Source: Clostridium sp. UBA6758
GTDB taxonomy: Bacteria > Bacillota > Clostridia > Clostridiales > Clostridiaceae
Direction: 5' to 3'
DNA length: 7,230 bases
Assembly (NCBI GenBank): GCA_002453475.1
Contig: DKGY01000085.1
Span: 29,086 to 36,315 of the forward strand
A program made the position numbers and the translations under genes. Shown one piece after another: positions 1-5,693 of this stretch. Position 1 is the first letter of the stretch, and each line of letters begins with the position of its first letter. The notes beneath the pieces were generated by a model. The model saw only the letters and a program-made list of their open reading frames with translations, was not told the DNA's origin and did no database searches.

Positions 1-1
1 C

Positions 2-187
2 ATAATAGGATTTGTAATAGCTCTTACAATAGAAGTACTACAGTATTTTGAAATATACTTTGGATTCACAAGAGGATATAGAGTGTGTGATATTACAGAT
101 TTGATTTTTAATACAATTAGTATAGTGTTAGGTTATATGATTTTTAAAATCTTATTTGATGATGAAAAATTTATAATTTCAAAGTAA
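2..187 (+). CDS. VanZ-like membrane protein, C-terminal end only
   Basis: The first 61 codons visible are the C-terminal part of a protein whose start lies left of the window. The sequence shows a hydrophobic stretch running into EVLQYF, then R-G-Y-R with D-I-T-D-L and an Asn four residues later, followed by a second hydrophobic segment and a short charged tail. This E-x-x-Q / R / D-x-x-D / N spacing is the signature of the VanZ-like family, small integral membrane proteins named after the teicoplanin-resistance accessory protein; most members are not resistance genes and their biochemical role is unclear. A probable terminator follows 34 bases after the stop. The family call rests on the C-terminal motif alone, since the N-terminal membrane helices are not in view. 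Confidence 0.7.
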   Translation: MIGFVIALTIEVLQYFEIYFGFTRGYRVCDITDLIFNTISIVLGYMIFKILFDDEKFIISK

Positions 188-220
188 AAAAGCACTACAA
201 TATTTTAAAAAGATATCAAA

Positions 221-256
221 GGCTGGTATGGAATAAAATCCTTACTAGCCTATTTT
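221..256 (+). terminator. Probable rho-independent terminator after the VanZ-like gene
   Basis: GGCTGGTATGG (221-231) pairs with CCTTACTAGCC (240-250) with one mismatch and one G-T pair, an 8-base AT-rich loop, and is followed by a short TATTTT tail. The position just downstream of the VanZ-like stop codon supports a terminator role. The U-tract is short, so termination may be partial. Confidence 0.5.
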
Positions 257-287
257 CGGATAAAATAAAAATATTAATATGAGTTAG

Positions 288-506
288 CACAACACTAGTG
301 AAATCTTAGAAGTTATAGCTAATCATGAAATTGTAACTAGTGAAAATAAATTTATATCATCCATATCTGAACATTACGGATATCTGAATAATTTATCACC
401 AAAGTCAATACCAGAAGTGAGAAGATAAATTGTTTATCAACAAAAGCCTGATACATGTGATGGTCATCACCACCTACTTAAAGCTTGCGCTAACCACATT
501 ATATAA
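288..506 (+). pseudogene. Unidentified broken reading frame, possible gene remnant
   Basis: Between the VanZ-like gene and the minus-strand hydrolase lies one frame that stays open from 288 to a TAA at 426-428 and, in the same frame, continues open to a TAA at 504-506. The two parts read like ordinary protein (for example ILEVIANHE and, after the stop, KPDTCDGHHHLLKACANH). There is no start codon with a ribosome binding site at its left end: a stop sits at 285-287. This is what a truncated gene with one nonsense mutation would look like. I do not recognise the family. A 10-bp direct repeat (ACTAGTGAAA at 294-303 and 336-345) lies in frame inside it. It could also be chance openness in a 357-base non-coding gap. 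Confidence 0.25.
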
Positions 507-544
507 AATAATACGATTACCACAAAATATAGACACACCCACAA

Positions 545-1507
545 TTAATTATTAACTATAAACTCCACTGCCTTCAAAGTTTTTTCATCTAAATCTTCTG
601 GGTACCAGTGCCCAATTCCTTTATTAATATGGTATTCATGGGCAAGTCCAACTTCCTTAAATATCTTTAAGAGATGCTGAACAACTGGGTCAGTGTCCTG
701 GTCCCCTTCAAGAATAACTATTTTTGTTTTTCTTTCTGATAATTTCTTTGTATCTTCAAGTCCGACGATATCTAAGTAATCACCAGGGCATAATGCAATA
801 ACTCCTTTTATTGGAATAGTGTTATAAAAAGCCATATCAATAGAGGTAGTTGCACCGCCAGAGAAACCTCCCAATAATACACAAGTTTCATCAATGGAAT
901 AGTCTAATAATAATTGCTCATAGCAATATTTCAGTTCTTTTCTTGATAGAGCGGGATCAGTAAGCCATCCAAAGCTGTTATGAAAATACACTTGTGATGA
1001 TTGAGGATATACAACTATAAACCCTTTTTCTAAAAGTGCATCAGGTTTCCAATACCAGCTAGTATTTTTTATGTTACAATGAAATCCATCACCATGTAGA
1101 CAAAAGAATAATGGATATTTTTTTGTTGGATCATAAGATTTTGGAAGGTGAACTTCATATTCTAGCTTAGAATTTTCTTTAGCTTGGTGAAGGAGTTTTG
1201 TATTTAAATTATTAAGAGACTCATATTCAGGGTGGTTTCTTAATAAATCAAAGTTTGGCCAGTGTAAGGGAAATGGATAACCTTTTTCAAGTGATTTTTT
1301 TATAAGATTAATACAGCTCTCACTATTATTGGTTTGAGTATATACCCTAGATTTATCGATTATAAGTTCAAATAGATTTTCATCATATTCATCCTTTGGT
1401 AAGAGTTCATTTGCATGAAGGAGTATATTTAAAACTTCATCATACTTTTTTTCAGAGAAGAGTATTGAATAGTATTCTTCAAATTCATAAAAGTTTCTAT
1501 AATTCAT
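545..1507 (-). CDS. Alpha/beta hydrolase (esterase type) with helical N-terminal region
   Basis: This 320-residue cytoplasmic protein has no signal peptide or membrane segment. The C-terminal two thirds (about 115-320) is an alpha/beta-hydrolase fold: HGDG at 138-141 as the oxyanion-hole region, the nucleophile elbow GFSGGA with Ser216, an acidic residue in EGDQDTD (Asp269 is the likely triad acid), and His300 in GIGHWYP. The arrangement resembles the phospholipase/carboxylesterase and PHB-depolymerase-like esterases, so an ester-hydrolysing role is likely; the substrate cannot be read from sequence. Residues about 8-108 are predominantly helical, with a TPR-like look (KKYDEVLNILLHANELLP), an addition to the usual 200-250-residue esterase core. 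The start is supported by AAAGGAG (1514-1520) six bases before the ATG. It stands alone between plus-strand units and has its own candidate promoter. Family call strong, function generic. Confidence 0.85.
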   Translation of the reverse strand: MNYRNFYEFEEYYSILFSEKKYDEVLNILLHANELLPKDEYDENLFELIIDKSRVYTQTNNSESCINLIKKSLEKGYPFPLHWPNFDLLRNHPEYESLNNLNTKLLHQAKENSKLEYEVHLPKSYDPTKKYPLFFCLHGDGFHCNIKNTSWYWKPDALLEKGFIVVYPQSSQVYFHNSFGWLTDPALSRKELKYCYEQLLLDYSIDETCVLLGGFSGGATTSIDMAFYNTIPIKGVIALCPGDYLDIVGLEDTKKLSERKTKIVILEGDQDTDPVVQHLLKIFKEVGLAHEYHINKGIGHWYPEDLDEKTLKAVEFIVNN

Positions 1508-1555
1508 AGTAATCTCCTTTAATTAATATTTATTCAAAGTATTGCCAATAGGCTA

Positions 1556-1564
1556 ATTATAACA
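1556..1564 (-). promoter_or_regulatory. Extended -10 promoter for the hydrolase gene
   Basis: On the minus strand the sequence TGTTATAAT gives a perfect TATAAT (1561 down to 1556) with the TG extension one base upstream. No good -35 is present at the right distance, which is typical of extended -10 promoters. Transcription would start near 1549, about 40 bases before the ATG of the hydrolase gene. Confidence 0.45.
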
Positions 1565-1696
1565 GATAAGGGATTATGGGTATATGGAAAGGTTGGTTAT
1601 AAGTGTAACATATTCATAAGTTATGCAGTTTATGTAGATAAATAGAAATAACCTTAACATAAAAAACTAATGTAAGTAGCTTTATCCATGCCTGGA

Positions 1697-1705
1697 TGGT
1701 AAAAT
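1697..1705 (+). promoter_or_regulatory. Candidate extended -10 promoter for the nuclease gene
   Basis: TGGTAAAAT matches an extended -10 element at all but one base. The -35 region is poor. Transcription would begin near 1712, leaving a short leader that contains the AGGGGG ribosome binding site at 1727-1732. This is the best candidate in the 230-base divergent gap but is weakly supported. Confidence 0.3.
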
Positions 1706-1744
1706 AATAGAGAACTGAAGATGATTAGGGGGAATTTTTAAGAA

Positions 1745-2731
1745 ATGAAGAAATTTTTGTCAAGCTTAATTGGAATACTATGTGCTGTTTTAATTTTTAG
1801 CATGACCATGATGCCAAAAGATACAAAAAATCAACAAAATATTGCAAGTAATAAAATTGAAGCTAAAGAAGAGAATAAAATTGAAGATACTTCAGTGGAT
1901 GAATCAACTGAAGCAGATAAGGAAACTGCAAGTAATTTAAAGGATGAATCAAAGAAAGAATCTTCATCTGTTATCACAGAAGATATATTTTCAGGATATA
2001 AGCTGATAGTAGTTGATGGTGGAAATCTATCTGGACACAGAGAACCTAATGTTGTAGTTGACATAGGATTTGGAGATAGAGAATATTATGCTTTTACCAA
2101 TGAATACGGTCAGCTAGTTAAGGTAATGGCAAAGGAGATAATCTTGCAAGATGATTCAACAGAGCCTGTTAATTCAATTGGTAGATATTATCAAGATGAA
2201 GCGAAAGTGCCAGGAGTTGAAAGTAAGACGTTGGATGAGGGACATGTTATAGCTGATTCACTTGGTGGAGTTTCCAATGCATACAATATAACTCCTCAGA
2301 ATAGTATCCTTAATAGGCATGGTGACCAAGCTTATATGGAAAAGGTTATTCGAGATGCTGGAGGTTGTACAGAGTTTGTTGCAATAATAACTTATCCAGA
2401 TACAACTACTCAGATACCGAGTCACTACAGCTACACTTATACAATTAATGGCAATGTAATTAATGATGAATTTGATAATGTGAATCCTGATGAATATAAT
2501 GCAAGGTTAGAAACGAATACTTCAACTAACAACTCAAATTCTAGTAGTAATACAAATACTACTATCAATAATTCAGTTAGTACAAGCAGTCCAGGGAAAG
2601 TATATTGGACACCTAATGGAAATAGCTATCATACTACAAAGGGTTGTTCTACTTTATCTAGAAGTAAAACTATTTTAGAGGGAACAATACAAGAAAGTGG
2701 AAAGAATGACCCATGTGATAGATGTCATTAG
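1745..2731 (+). CDS. Secreted or membrane-anchored DNA/RNA non-specific endonuclease
   Basis: This 328-residue extracytoplasmic nuclease begins with a Lys-Lys-headed hydrophobic segment (about 4-22) acting as signal peptide or membrane anchor; Cys13 is not in a proper lipobox. A charged Glu/Lys/Ser-rich spacer (about 25-78) leads to a beta-beta-alpha-metal nuclease domain (about 80-235) of the EndA/NucA/streptodornase type. The key motif is DEGHVIADSLGG with His167 as presumed general base, in place of the common DRGH; Asn186 or Asn190 in the following NITPQNSILN stretch and Glu199 are the likely metal-site residues. An Asn/Ser/Thr linker (about 256-283) joins a C-terminal domain starting at KVYWTP, with His296, Cys301, Cys324 and Cys327, a small Cys/His domain shared with other secreted nucleases and probably metal-binding. 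It likely degrades nucleic acid outside the cell for nutrients, DNA processing or competition. No immunity gene is adjacent. The AGGGGG site is twelve bases before the ATG, a rather long spacing. Confidence 0.88.
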   Translation: MKKFLSSLIGILCAVLIFSMTMMPKDTKNQQNIASNKIEAKEENKIEDTSVDESTEADKETASNLKDESKKESSSVITEDIFSGYKLIVVDGGNLSGHREPNVVVDIGFGDREYYAFTNEYGQLVKVMAKEIILQDDSTEPVNSIGRYYQDEAKVPGVESKTLDEGHVIADSLGGVSNAYNITPQNSILNRHGDQAYMEKVIRDAGGCTEFVAIITYPDTTTQIPSHYSYTYTINGNVINDEFDNVNPDEYNARLETNTSTNNSNSSSNTNTTINNSVSTSSPGKVYWTPNGNSYHTTKGCSTLSRSKTILEGTIQESGKNDPCDRCH

Positions 2732-3058
2732 TTTTATGTTATCAATTTATGTAAGCAGAGTTTAATAATTTAAATAATAACCAAATAACAAACAAACCAT
2801 AGCTAGTTCGTAGAAAGTACCGTTGTGAATATTGATAATTTACAGATTTCCTTAGTTAATGATTCAATATGGATTATATTGTCTATAATATCAAAAAAAT
2901 ATGAGATTACTGCCGTGTAAGCTCTTGTTTATATTTAAATATTATTATGAATTAAGGATGCAAAATCAACTATTTTTCGGTATGTTGAAAATTAGTTTAA
3001 ATTACATGTAAATAAGTAATATAATTCATTTTAAGTGATAAGACTCGATTGTAAAAAA
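2732..3058. other. AT-rich gap without a recognisable gene
   Basis: I see no convincing ORF with a ribosome binding site on either strand and no clear terminator directly after the nuclease gene. The only small structure noticed is ATTATA-TTGTC-TATAAT (2873-2889), a six-base inverted repeat that could be an operator or a chance AT palindrome. Confidence 0.4.
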
Positions 3059-3087
3059 TTGCATATCCTCTTAATAAAGAATATAAT
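3059..3087 (+). promoter_or_regulatory. Sigma-A-type promoter for the small ORF / CD3324 unit
   Basis: TTGCAT at 3059-3064 and a perfect TATAAT at 3082-3087 are separated by exactly 17 bases. Transcription would start near 3094, just before the ribosome binding site AAGGAG at 3103-3108. This is the best-formed promoter in the window. Confidence 0.65.
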
Positions 3088-3117
3088 TGATTTAATACAA
3101 ATAAGGAGTGTGATATC

Positions 3118-3237
3118 ATGAATATTAATCTCATGGATAGAAAAATGCTTAAAATGCTCTGTGCAAAGTCTGTAGGTATGAGTTTGGGCGACAATTTGCA
3201 CAGAGATATATATTTAGTAGTCGCTTTTGATAAATAA
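3118..3237 (+). CDS. Small protein of 39 residues, unknown
   Basis: The ORF starts with ATG at 3118, nine bases after AAGGAG (3103-3108), and lies about 24 bases downstream of a predicted transcription start, so initiation signals are all in place. The product begins MNINLMDRKMLKMLCAK, with four Met and one Cys, and ends LVVAFDK; it has no clear membrane segment and I recognise no family. An 11-bp perfect inverted repeat lies inside the reading frame, so the region may act at least partly as structured RNA. The stop at 3235-3237 is 61 bases before the start of the CD3324-family gene on the same strand, and no terminator with a U-run lies between, so the two are probably one transcript. It could be a real small protein, a leader peptide for the next gene, or a non-functional reading frame. 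Confidence 0.45.
   Translation: MNINLMDRKMLKMLCAKSVGMSLGDNLHRDIYLVVAFDK
3157..3205 (+). repeat. Perfect 11-bp inverted repeat inside the 39-residue ORF
   Basis: CTCTGTGCAAA (3157-3167) and TTTGCACAGAG (3195-3205) are exact reverse complements separated by 27 bases. Five of the eleven pairs are G-C, which is notable in this AT-rich background. In RNA this would be a stable stem with a large, comparatively G-rich loop. No T-run follows, so it is not a standard terminator. Confidence 0.6.
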
Positions 3238-3255
3238 ATTCATACATATACAGGC

Positions 3256-3294
3256 TTTGTTTCCTTAATTAAATAATAAATTTAAGGAAGTGAG
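3256..3294 (+). promoter_or_regulatory. Hairpin burying the ribosome binding site of the CD3324-family gene
   Basis: TTCCTTAA (3261-3268) is the exact reverse complement of TTAAGGAA (3282-3289), with a 13-base A/T loop. The right arm contains the Shine-Dalgarno AAGGAAG (3284-3290). On RNA the stem could extend by up to five further pairs, mostly G-U (3256-3260 with 3290-3294). Folding would hide the ribosome binding site, suggesting control of translation; the control signal, if any, is not visible. Confidence 0.45.
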
Positions 3295-3298
3295 CTTT

Positions 3299-3568
3299 AT
3301 GAAATATGTAAGAATTGATAGAATATTACCAGATGATTTAGTTAAAGAAATTCAAAAGTATATCCAAGGTGAATATGTATACATCCCTTCCCTTCCTGAA
3401 AAGAGAAAAAGATGGGGTGAAAAATCTAAAAGCCAAGATTATCTAAAAGCCAGAAATGCAAAGATACTAAACGAATATATAGGTGGGCAATCAATTAGCA
3501 ATCTGGCTGAAGAATTCTTTCTTTCACATAGTAGTATTAAGAAAATTGTATATAAAAAAGATAAGTAG
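3299..3568 (+). CDS. CD3324-family small helix-turn-helix protein
   Basis: This 89-residue protein has the features I associate with the CD3324 family of Clostridia, distant relatives of Mor-type phage activators. The N-terminal half carries a LPDDLVKEIQKY helix followed by IQGEYVYIP and a basic KRKRWGEKS stretch (about 31-44). The C-terminal half (about 52-86) is a helix-turn-helix: KILNEYIGGQSISNLAEEFFLS then SSIKKIVYK as recognition helix, a layout like resolvase or sigma-factor-type DNA-binding helices. The likely role is DNA-binding regulation; targets are unknown. I chose ATG 3299 because AAGGAAG at 3284-3290 is eight bases upstream; an in-frame GTG at 3290 overlaps that site and cannot use it. 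It probably shares the promoter of the preceding 39-residue ORF, and its ribosome binding site sits in a hairpin. Confidence 0.75.
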   Translation: MKYVRIDRILPDDLVKEIQKYIQGEYVYIPSLPEKRKRWGEKSKSQDYLKARNAKILNEYIGGQSISNLAEEFFLSHSSIKKIVYKKDK

Positions 3569-3721
3569 GTTAAAGCTACCACTCTTGTAATGTGTAGTAG
3601 ATTTTGTGTAAAAGATGATATAGAAATGATTATTATCTTTATTAAAAAATGTAGAAGCTTTAAAATGATATTGAACATAAAATTCATTTAGTAGATATTA
3701 GAACAAAAGGAGAGAATCAAA

Positions 3722-4135
3722 GTGAATAAAAAAATATCATTAATTCATTCTACAAATTTAGCTCCAGTAGATTATGCTTATGCTGGACGTATACCTTCAG
3801 GAATGGACTTATTATTTTTAGCGGGGGCATGTCCTATTAATAAAAATGGAGAAGTACCCAGCTTGAGTGATTATGAAATTCAGGCAAAACTTTGTGTAGA
3901 GAATTTGAAGGAAGCACTGAAGGACTGTGGGGCTACTTTGGAAGACGTAGTATATACAAGGGTTCTTGTAGCATCTCACAATCAGTCAGATTTGGTAACT
4001 GCATGGGAAACAATAAGAAAAAAGTTTGGTAATCATGATGTTCCAAGCACCTTATCTGGAGTTACAGTATTAGGATATACAAATCAATTGGTGGAAATTG
4101 AAGCAGTAGCAGCAGTAGAAAACAATACAAAATGA
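3722..4135 (+). CDS. Rid-family (YjgF/YER057c/UK114) protein lacking the catalytic arginine
   Basis: The 137-residue product has the chorismate-mutase-like Rid fold: LLFLAGACPIN (30-40), the QAKLCVENLKEALKDCGATLEDVV helix and strand (54-77), and the C-terminal VEIEAVAAV strand (124-132). RidA enzymes deaminate reactive enamine/imine intermediates using an Arg about 15 residues before the conserved Glu (Arg105 and Glu120 in E. coli). Here the equivalent stretch is PSTLSGVTVLGY (108-119), with no Arg, while the Glu (125 or 127) is kept. That places it with the Rid subgroups lacking imine-deaminase activity, whose substrates are mostly unknown. It starts with GTG; AAAGGAG (3706-3712) is nine bases upstream and no better start exists. 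It appears to be a single-gene unit. Family call is firm; the gene should not be taken as ridA. Confidence 0.85.
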   Translation: MNKKISLIHSTNLAPVDYAYAGRIPSGMDLLFLAGACPINKNGEVPSLSDYEIQAKLCVENLKEALKDCGATLEDVVYTRVLVASHNQSDLVTAWETIRKKFGNHDVPSTLSGVTVLGYTNQLVEIEAVAAVENNTK

Positions 4136-4283
4136 TTGAAGTATAGAGTTGAACTAATTCACACCATTCTTATTTAACATCATAATTATTAAATGGAAAA
4201 GTGGATTACTTTTAATGGTAAGCCTAACTTTATGAATAATATTATTTTTCATTAGGTAAATTTCACTACATCTTTTATATTTG

Positions 4284-4332
4284 AGTTTGTCTACGGTCAG
4301 CACTCTACACATGTTGAGACTGTAGTTAAACT
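4284..4332. repeat. Long imperfect inverted repeat
   Basis: The arms 4284-4298 (starting AGTTTGTCTACGGTC) and 4318-4332 (GACTGTAGTTAAACT) pair over 15 positions with one mismatch and two G-T pairs; the 19-base loop can add four more pairs (AGCA with TGTT) after a small bulge. No T-run follows on either strand, so it is not a standard terminator. It lies about 80 bases beyond the 3' end of the integrase remnant, where attachment sites of tyrosine recombinases often lie. Role unknown. Confidence 0.45.
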
Positions 4333-4344
4333 AAGTAGAGAAAT

Positions 4345-4364
4345 AGCCATTTTGAGCCATTTTG
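4345..4364. repeat. Tandem 10-bp direct repeat next to the integrase remnant
   Basis: AGCCATTTTG occurs twice back to back (4345-4354 and 4355-4364). Short direct repeats near the end of an integrase gene are often arm-type binding sites of tyrosine recombinases. That role is inferred from position only. Confidence 0.45.
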
Positions 4365-4381
4365 ATATGAATAAAAATATG

Positions 4382-4421
4382 ATTTGCCACCATAAGTTTT
4401 TAATGGTGGCAAATTATTTTT
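4382..4421. terminator. Strong bidirectional rho-independent terminator
   Basis: ATTTGCCACCAT (4382-4393) and ATGGTGGCAAAT (4403-4414) form a perfect 12-bp stem with a 9-base loop. On the plus strand it is followed by TATTTTT; on the minus strand the far side reads CATATTTTT. It would end minus-strand transcription through the integrase remnant and the DUF2975 operon, whose stop codon it touches, and block read-through from the plus-strand Rid gene. Confidence 0.8.
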
Positions 4422-4936
4422 GTATAAGTATATTTTGTAAAATATTAGCAGTATCATTTTTCATTTTATAAGTTACATGAGAATAAGTATCCATAGTAGT
4501 AGCAAGATTAGAGTGTCCTAATCTCTCTTGAATATCTTTGATATTAGCTCCAGCTTCTAAAAGTATAGTAGCATGAGTATGTCTAAGTGAGTGAAAATTA
4601 AAGTTTATACCTAATTCATAATTTATTACCTTAGATAAATACTTAAGACTATTAGTTGTTATATGTTCACCACTTTCTTTAGTACGTATAAAATTAGAAT
4701 CTGCATAATACTTACCATACTTTAACTTAAAATCTTTTTGATATAAGCTGTTTTTCTTTAATATATTTATTAAAGTATCTCCTATAACAATAGCTCTGTT
4801 AGAACTTTTAGTTTTAGGTGTGCCAAGTTCAAATATACATTTTCCCTTATTTATTAGAGTATGCTGAACTTTTATAGTTTTACTATTTAAATCAATGTTA
4901 TTTCATTGTAAGGCTGTAACTTCTTTAATTAACCTG
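4414..4936 (-). pseudogene. Tyrosine recombinase (phage/ICE-type integrase), truncated and with internal stop
   Basis: The minus strand encodes the C-terminal catalytic domain of a Tn916/phage-type site-specific integrase. In order it shows EVTALQ, a TGA at 4903-4905 where the family has Trp (ALxW), then [11 protein letters not shown], the Lys-bearing TPKTKSSNR hairpin, HSLRHTHAT (His and second Arg), LGHSN, and the nucleophile Tyr in TMDTYSHV, ending at a TAA at 4414-4416. About 162 codons remain after the internal stop, with no usable start near it. Missing are the N-terminal arm-binding and core-binding domains and the first catalytic Arg region: similarity stops near 4924, a few bases from the stop of the neighbouring regulator gene, so a deletion probably joined the two. 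A full integrase would have about 370-400 residues. The well-kept C-terminal motifs suggest fairly recent decay. It marks the remains of an integrated element. Confidence 0.85.
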
Positions 4937-5149
4937 TTATTCTTCTTTTTCAATATACTCTAAAATATCTCCTGGCTGGCATCCTAATACTTTACATATT
5001 TCACTTAATGTAGTAAATCTTATTGCCTTTACTTTATTTGTTTTTAAAATTGATAAATTGGTTGGAGTTATTCCTAATTTTTTTGATAAGTTAGTAGAGT
5101 TTATTTTTCTTTTAGCCATCATTACATCTAAATTAACTATAATTGACAT
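4937..5149 (-). CDS. YozG-like small Cro/C1-type helix-turn-helix regulator
   Basis: This 70-residue protein is almost entirely a Cro/C1-type helix-turn-helix (about 17-50: NSTNLSKKLGITPTNLSILK followed by a basic KVKAIRF). It ends with LGCQPGDILEYI, the conserved ending of the YozG-like subgroup, so the protein is full length. The usual partner of this family is a DUF2975 membrane protein, and one lies immediately upstream in the same operon. The ribosome binding site AAGGAG (5155-5160) overlaps the DUF2975 stop codon, with five to six bases to the ATG, so the two genes are likely translationally coupled. Met10 and Met11 are possible later starts, but the N-terminal SIIVNLD is typical of the family and favours the first. 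It probably regulates its own operon, perhaps in response to the membrane partner; the signal is unknown. Confidence 0.85.
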   Translation of the reverse strand: MSIIVNLDVMMAKRKINSTNLSKKLGITPTNLSILKTNKVKAIRFTTLSEICKVLGCQPGDILEYIEKEE

Positions 5150-5158
5150 GATATCTCC

Positions 5159-5683
5159 TTATATTGTTTTGTCATTTTCATCTTTTAATTGTATAGCCAT
5201 ATTAAAGAAATTAGATGCAGTTAAGCTTACAAGTCCAATTACTAATAACAACAACGATGTTATTCCTAATATCATAAATGTTGAGAAAAACAAATCCTTA
5301 TCAAAAATATAAACAAATAATATTAAAGCAGTAATAATATTAACTAGTAGAAATTCAACAAATACACAAATTGATATCTCCTTAAACCTCTTTGGCACCT
5401 CTTTGGTGAATGGATTCTTCATTGTTAACAATGTGCATAGTCTTTTTAATAAAAATAATGCTATTACATATGGTACAGCACATATATAAACTCCTATTGA
5501 TGCTGTTGTTGCTATATTTAGACCTAATGGAAACCTAGCTAGATTACCTTGTCCTATATCTACTGAGTAACTTTTAAATAAATCTGATAACATAGATCGT
5601 ACTATAGATGGTACTAAAAACGGAGCTGCTACTGTAATCACTATTCCTAAAATTAATAAAATATTTAATATCTTATAACTCAT
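5159..5683 (-). CDS. DUF2975 (YoaS-like) four-helix membrane protein
   Basis: The 174-residue product has four predicted membrane segments (about 5-28, 58-80, 103-126 and 131-157). Between the second and third lies the cytoplasmic motif KNPFTKEVPKRFKEI (89-103), and it ends with a charged LKDENDKTI tail after NFFNMA; this layout is characteristic of DUF2975 proteins such as B. subtilis YoaS. The biochemical function of the family is not established. It is the first gene of a minus-strand operon with the YozG-like regulator, nine bases apart, a recurrent pairing in Firmicutes that suggests a membrane-linked regulatory unit. The region before its ATG has no good Shine-Dalgarno within the usual distance, so translation may be weak or the start may be less certain. 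It diverges from the 22-residue ORF, leaving about 60 bases for both promoters. Confidence 0.82.
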   Translation of the reverse strand: MSYKILNILLILGIVITVAAPFLVPSIVRSMLSDLFKSYSVDIGQGNLARFPLGLNIATTASIGVYICAVPYVIALFLLKRLCTLLTMKNPFTKEVPKRFKEISICVFVEFLLVNIITALILFVYIFDKDLFFSTFMILGITSLLLLVIGLVSLTASNFFNMAIQLKDENDKTI

Positions 5684-5693
5684 ATTTATGTAG

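Noticed and set aside
1831..2064. 77-codon ORF on the minus strand
   Set aside because: It lies wholly inside the nuclease gene opposite its charged spacer and shows Ser/Leu-rich antisense composition.
2997..3194. 65-codon ORF on the minus strand
   Set aside because: It covers the promoter and start of the 39-residue plus-strand ORF, has no plausible ribosome binding site, and reads as hydrophobic antisense of AT-rich DNA.
3439..3687. 82-codon ORF on the minus strand
   Set aside because: It is antisense to the helix-turn-helix half of the CD3324-family gene, with Ile/Leu-rich chance composition.
3671..3700. Possible promoter for the Rid gene (TTGAAC with GATATT)
   Set aside because: Both elements match only four of six consensus bases, which is expected by chance in AT-rich DNA.
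4197..4213. Hairpin AAAAGT-GGATT-ACTTTT after the Rid gene
   Set aside because: The 6-bp stem is AT-rich and no T-run follows, so it is too weak to call a terminator.
5058..5312. 84-codon ORF on the plus strand
   Set aside because: It crosses the junction of the YozG-like and DUF2975 genes on the opposite strand, both of which are well supported.
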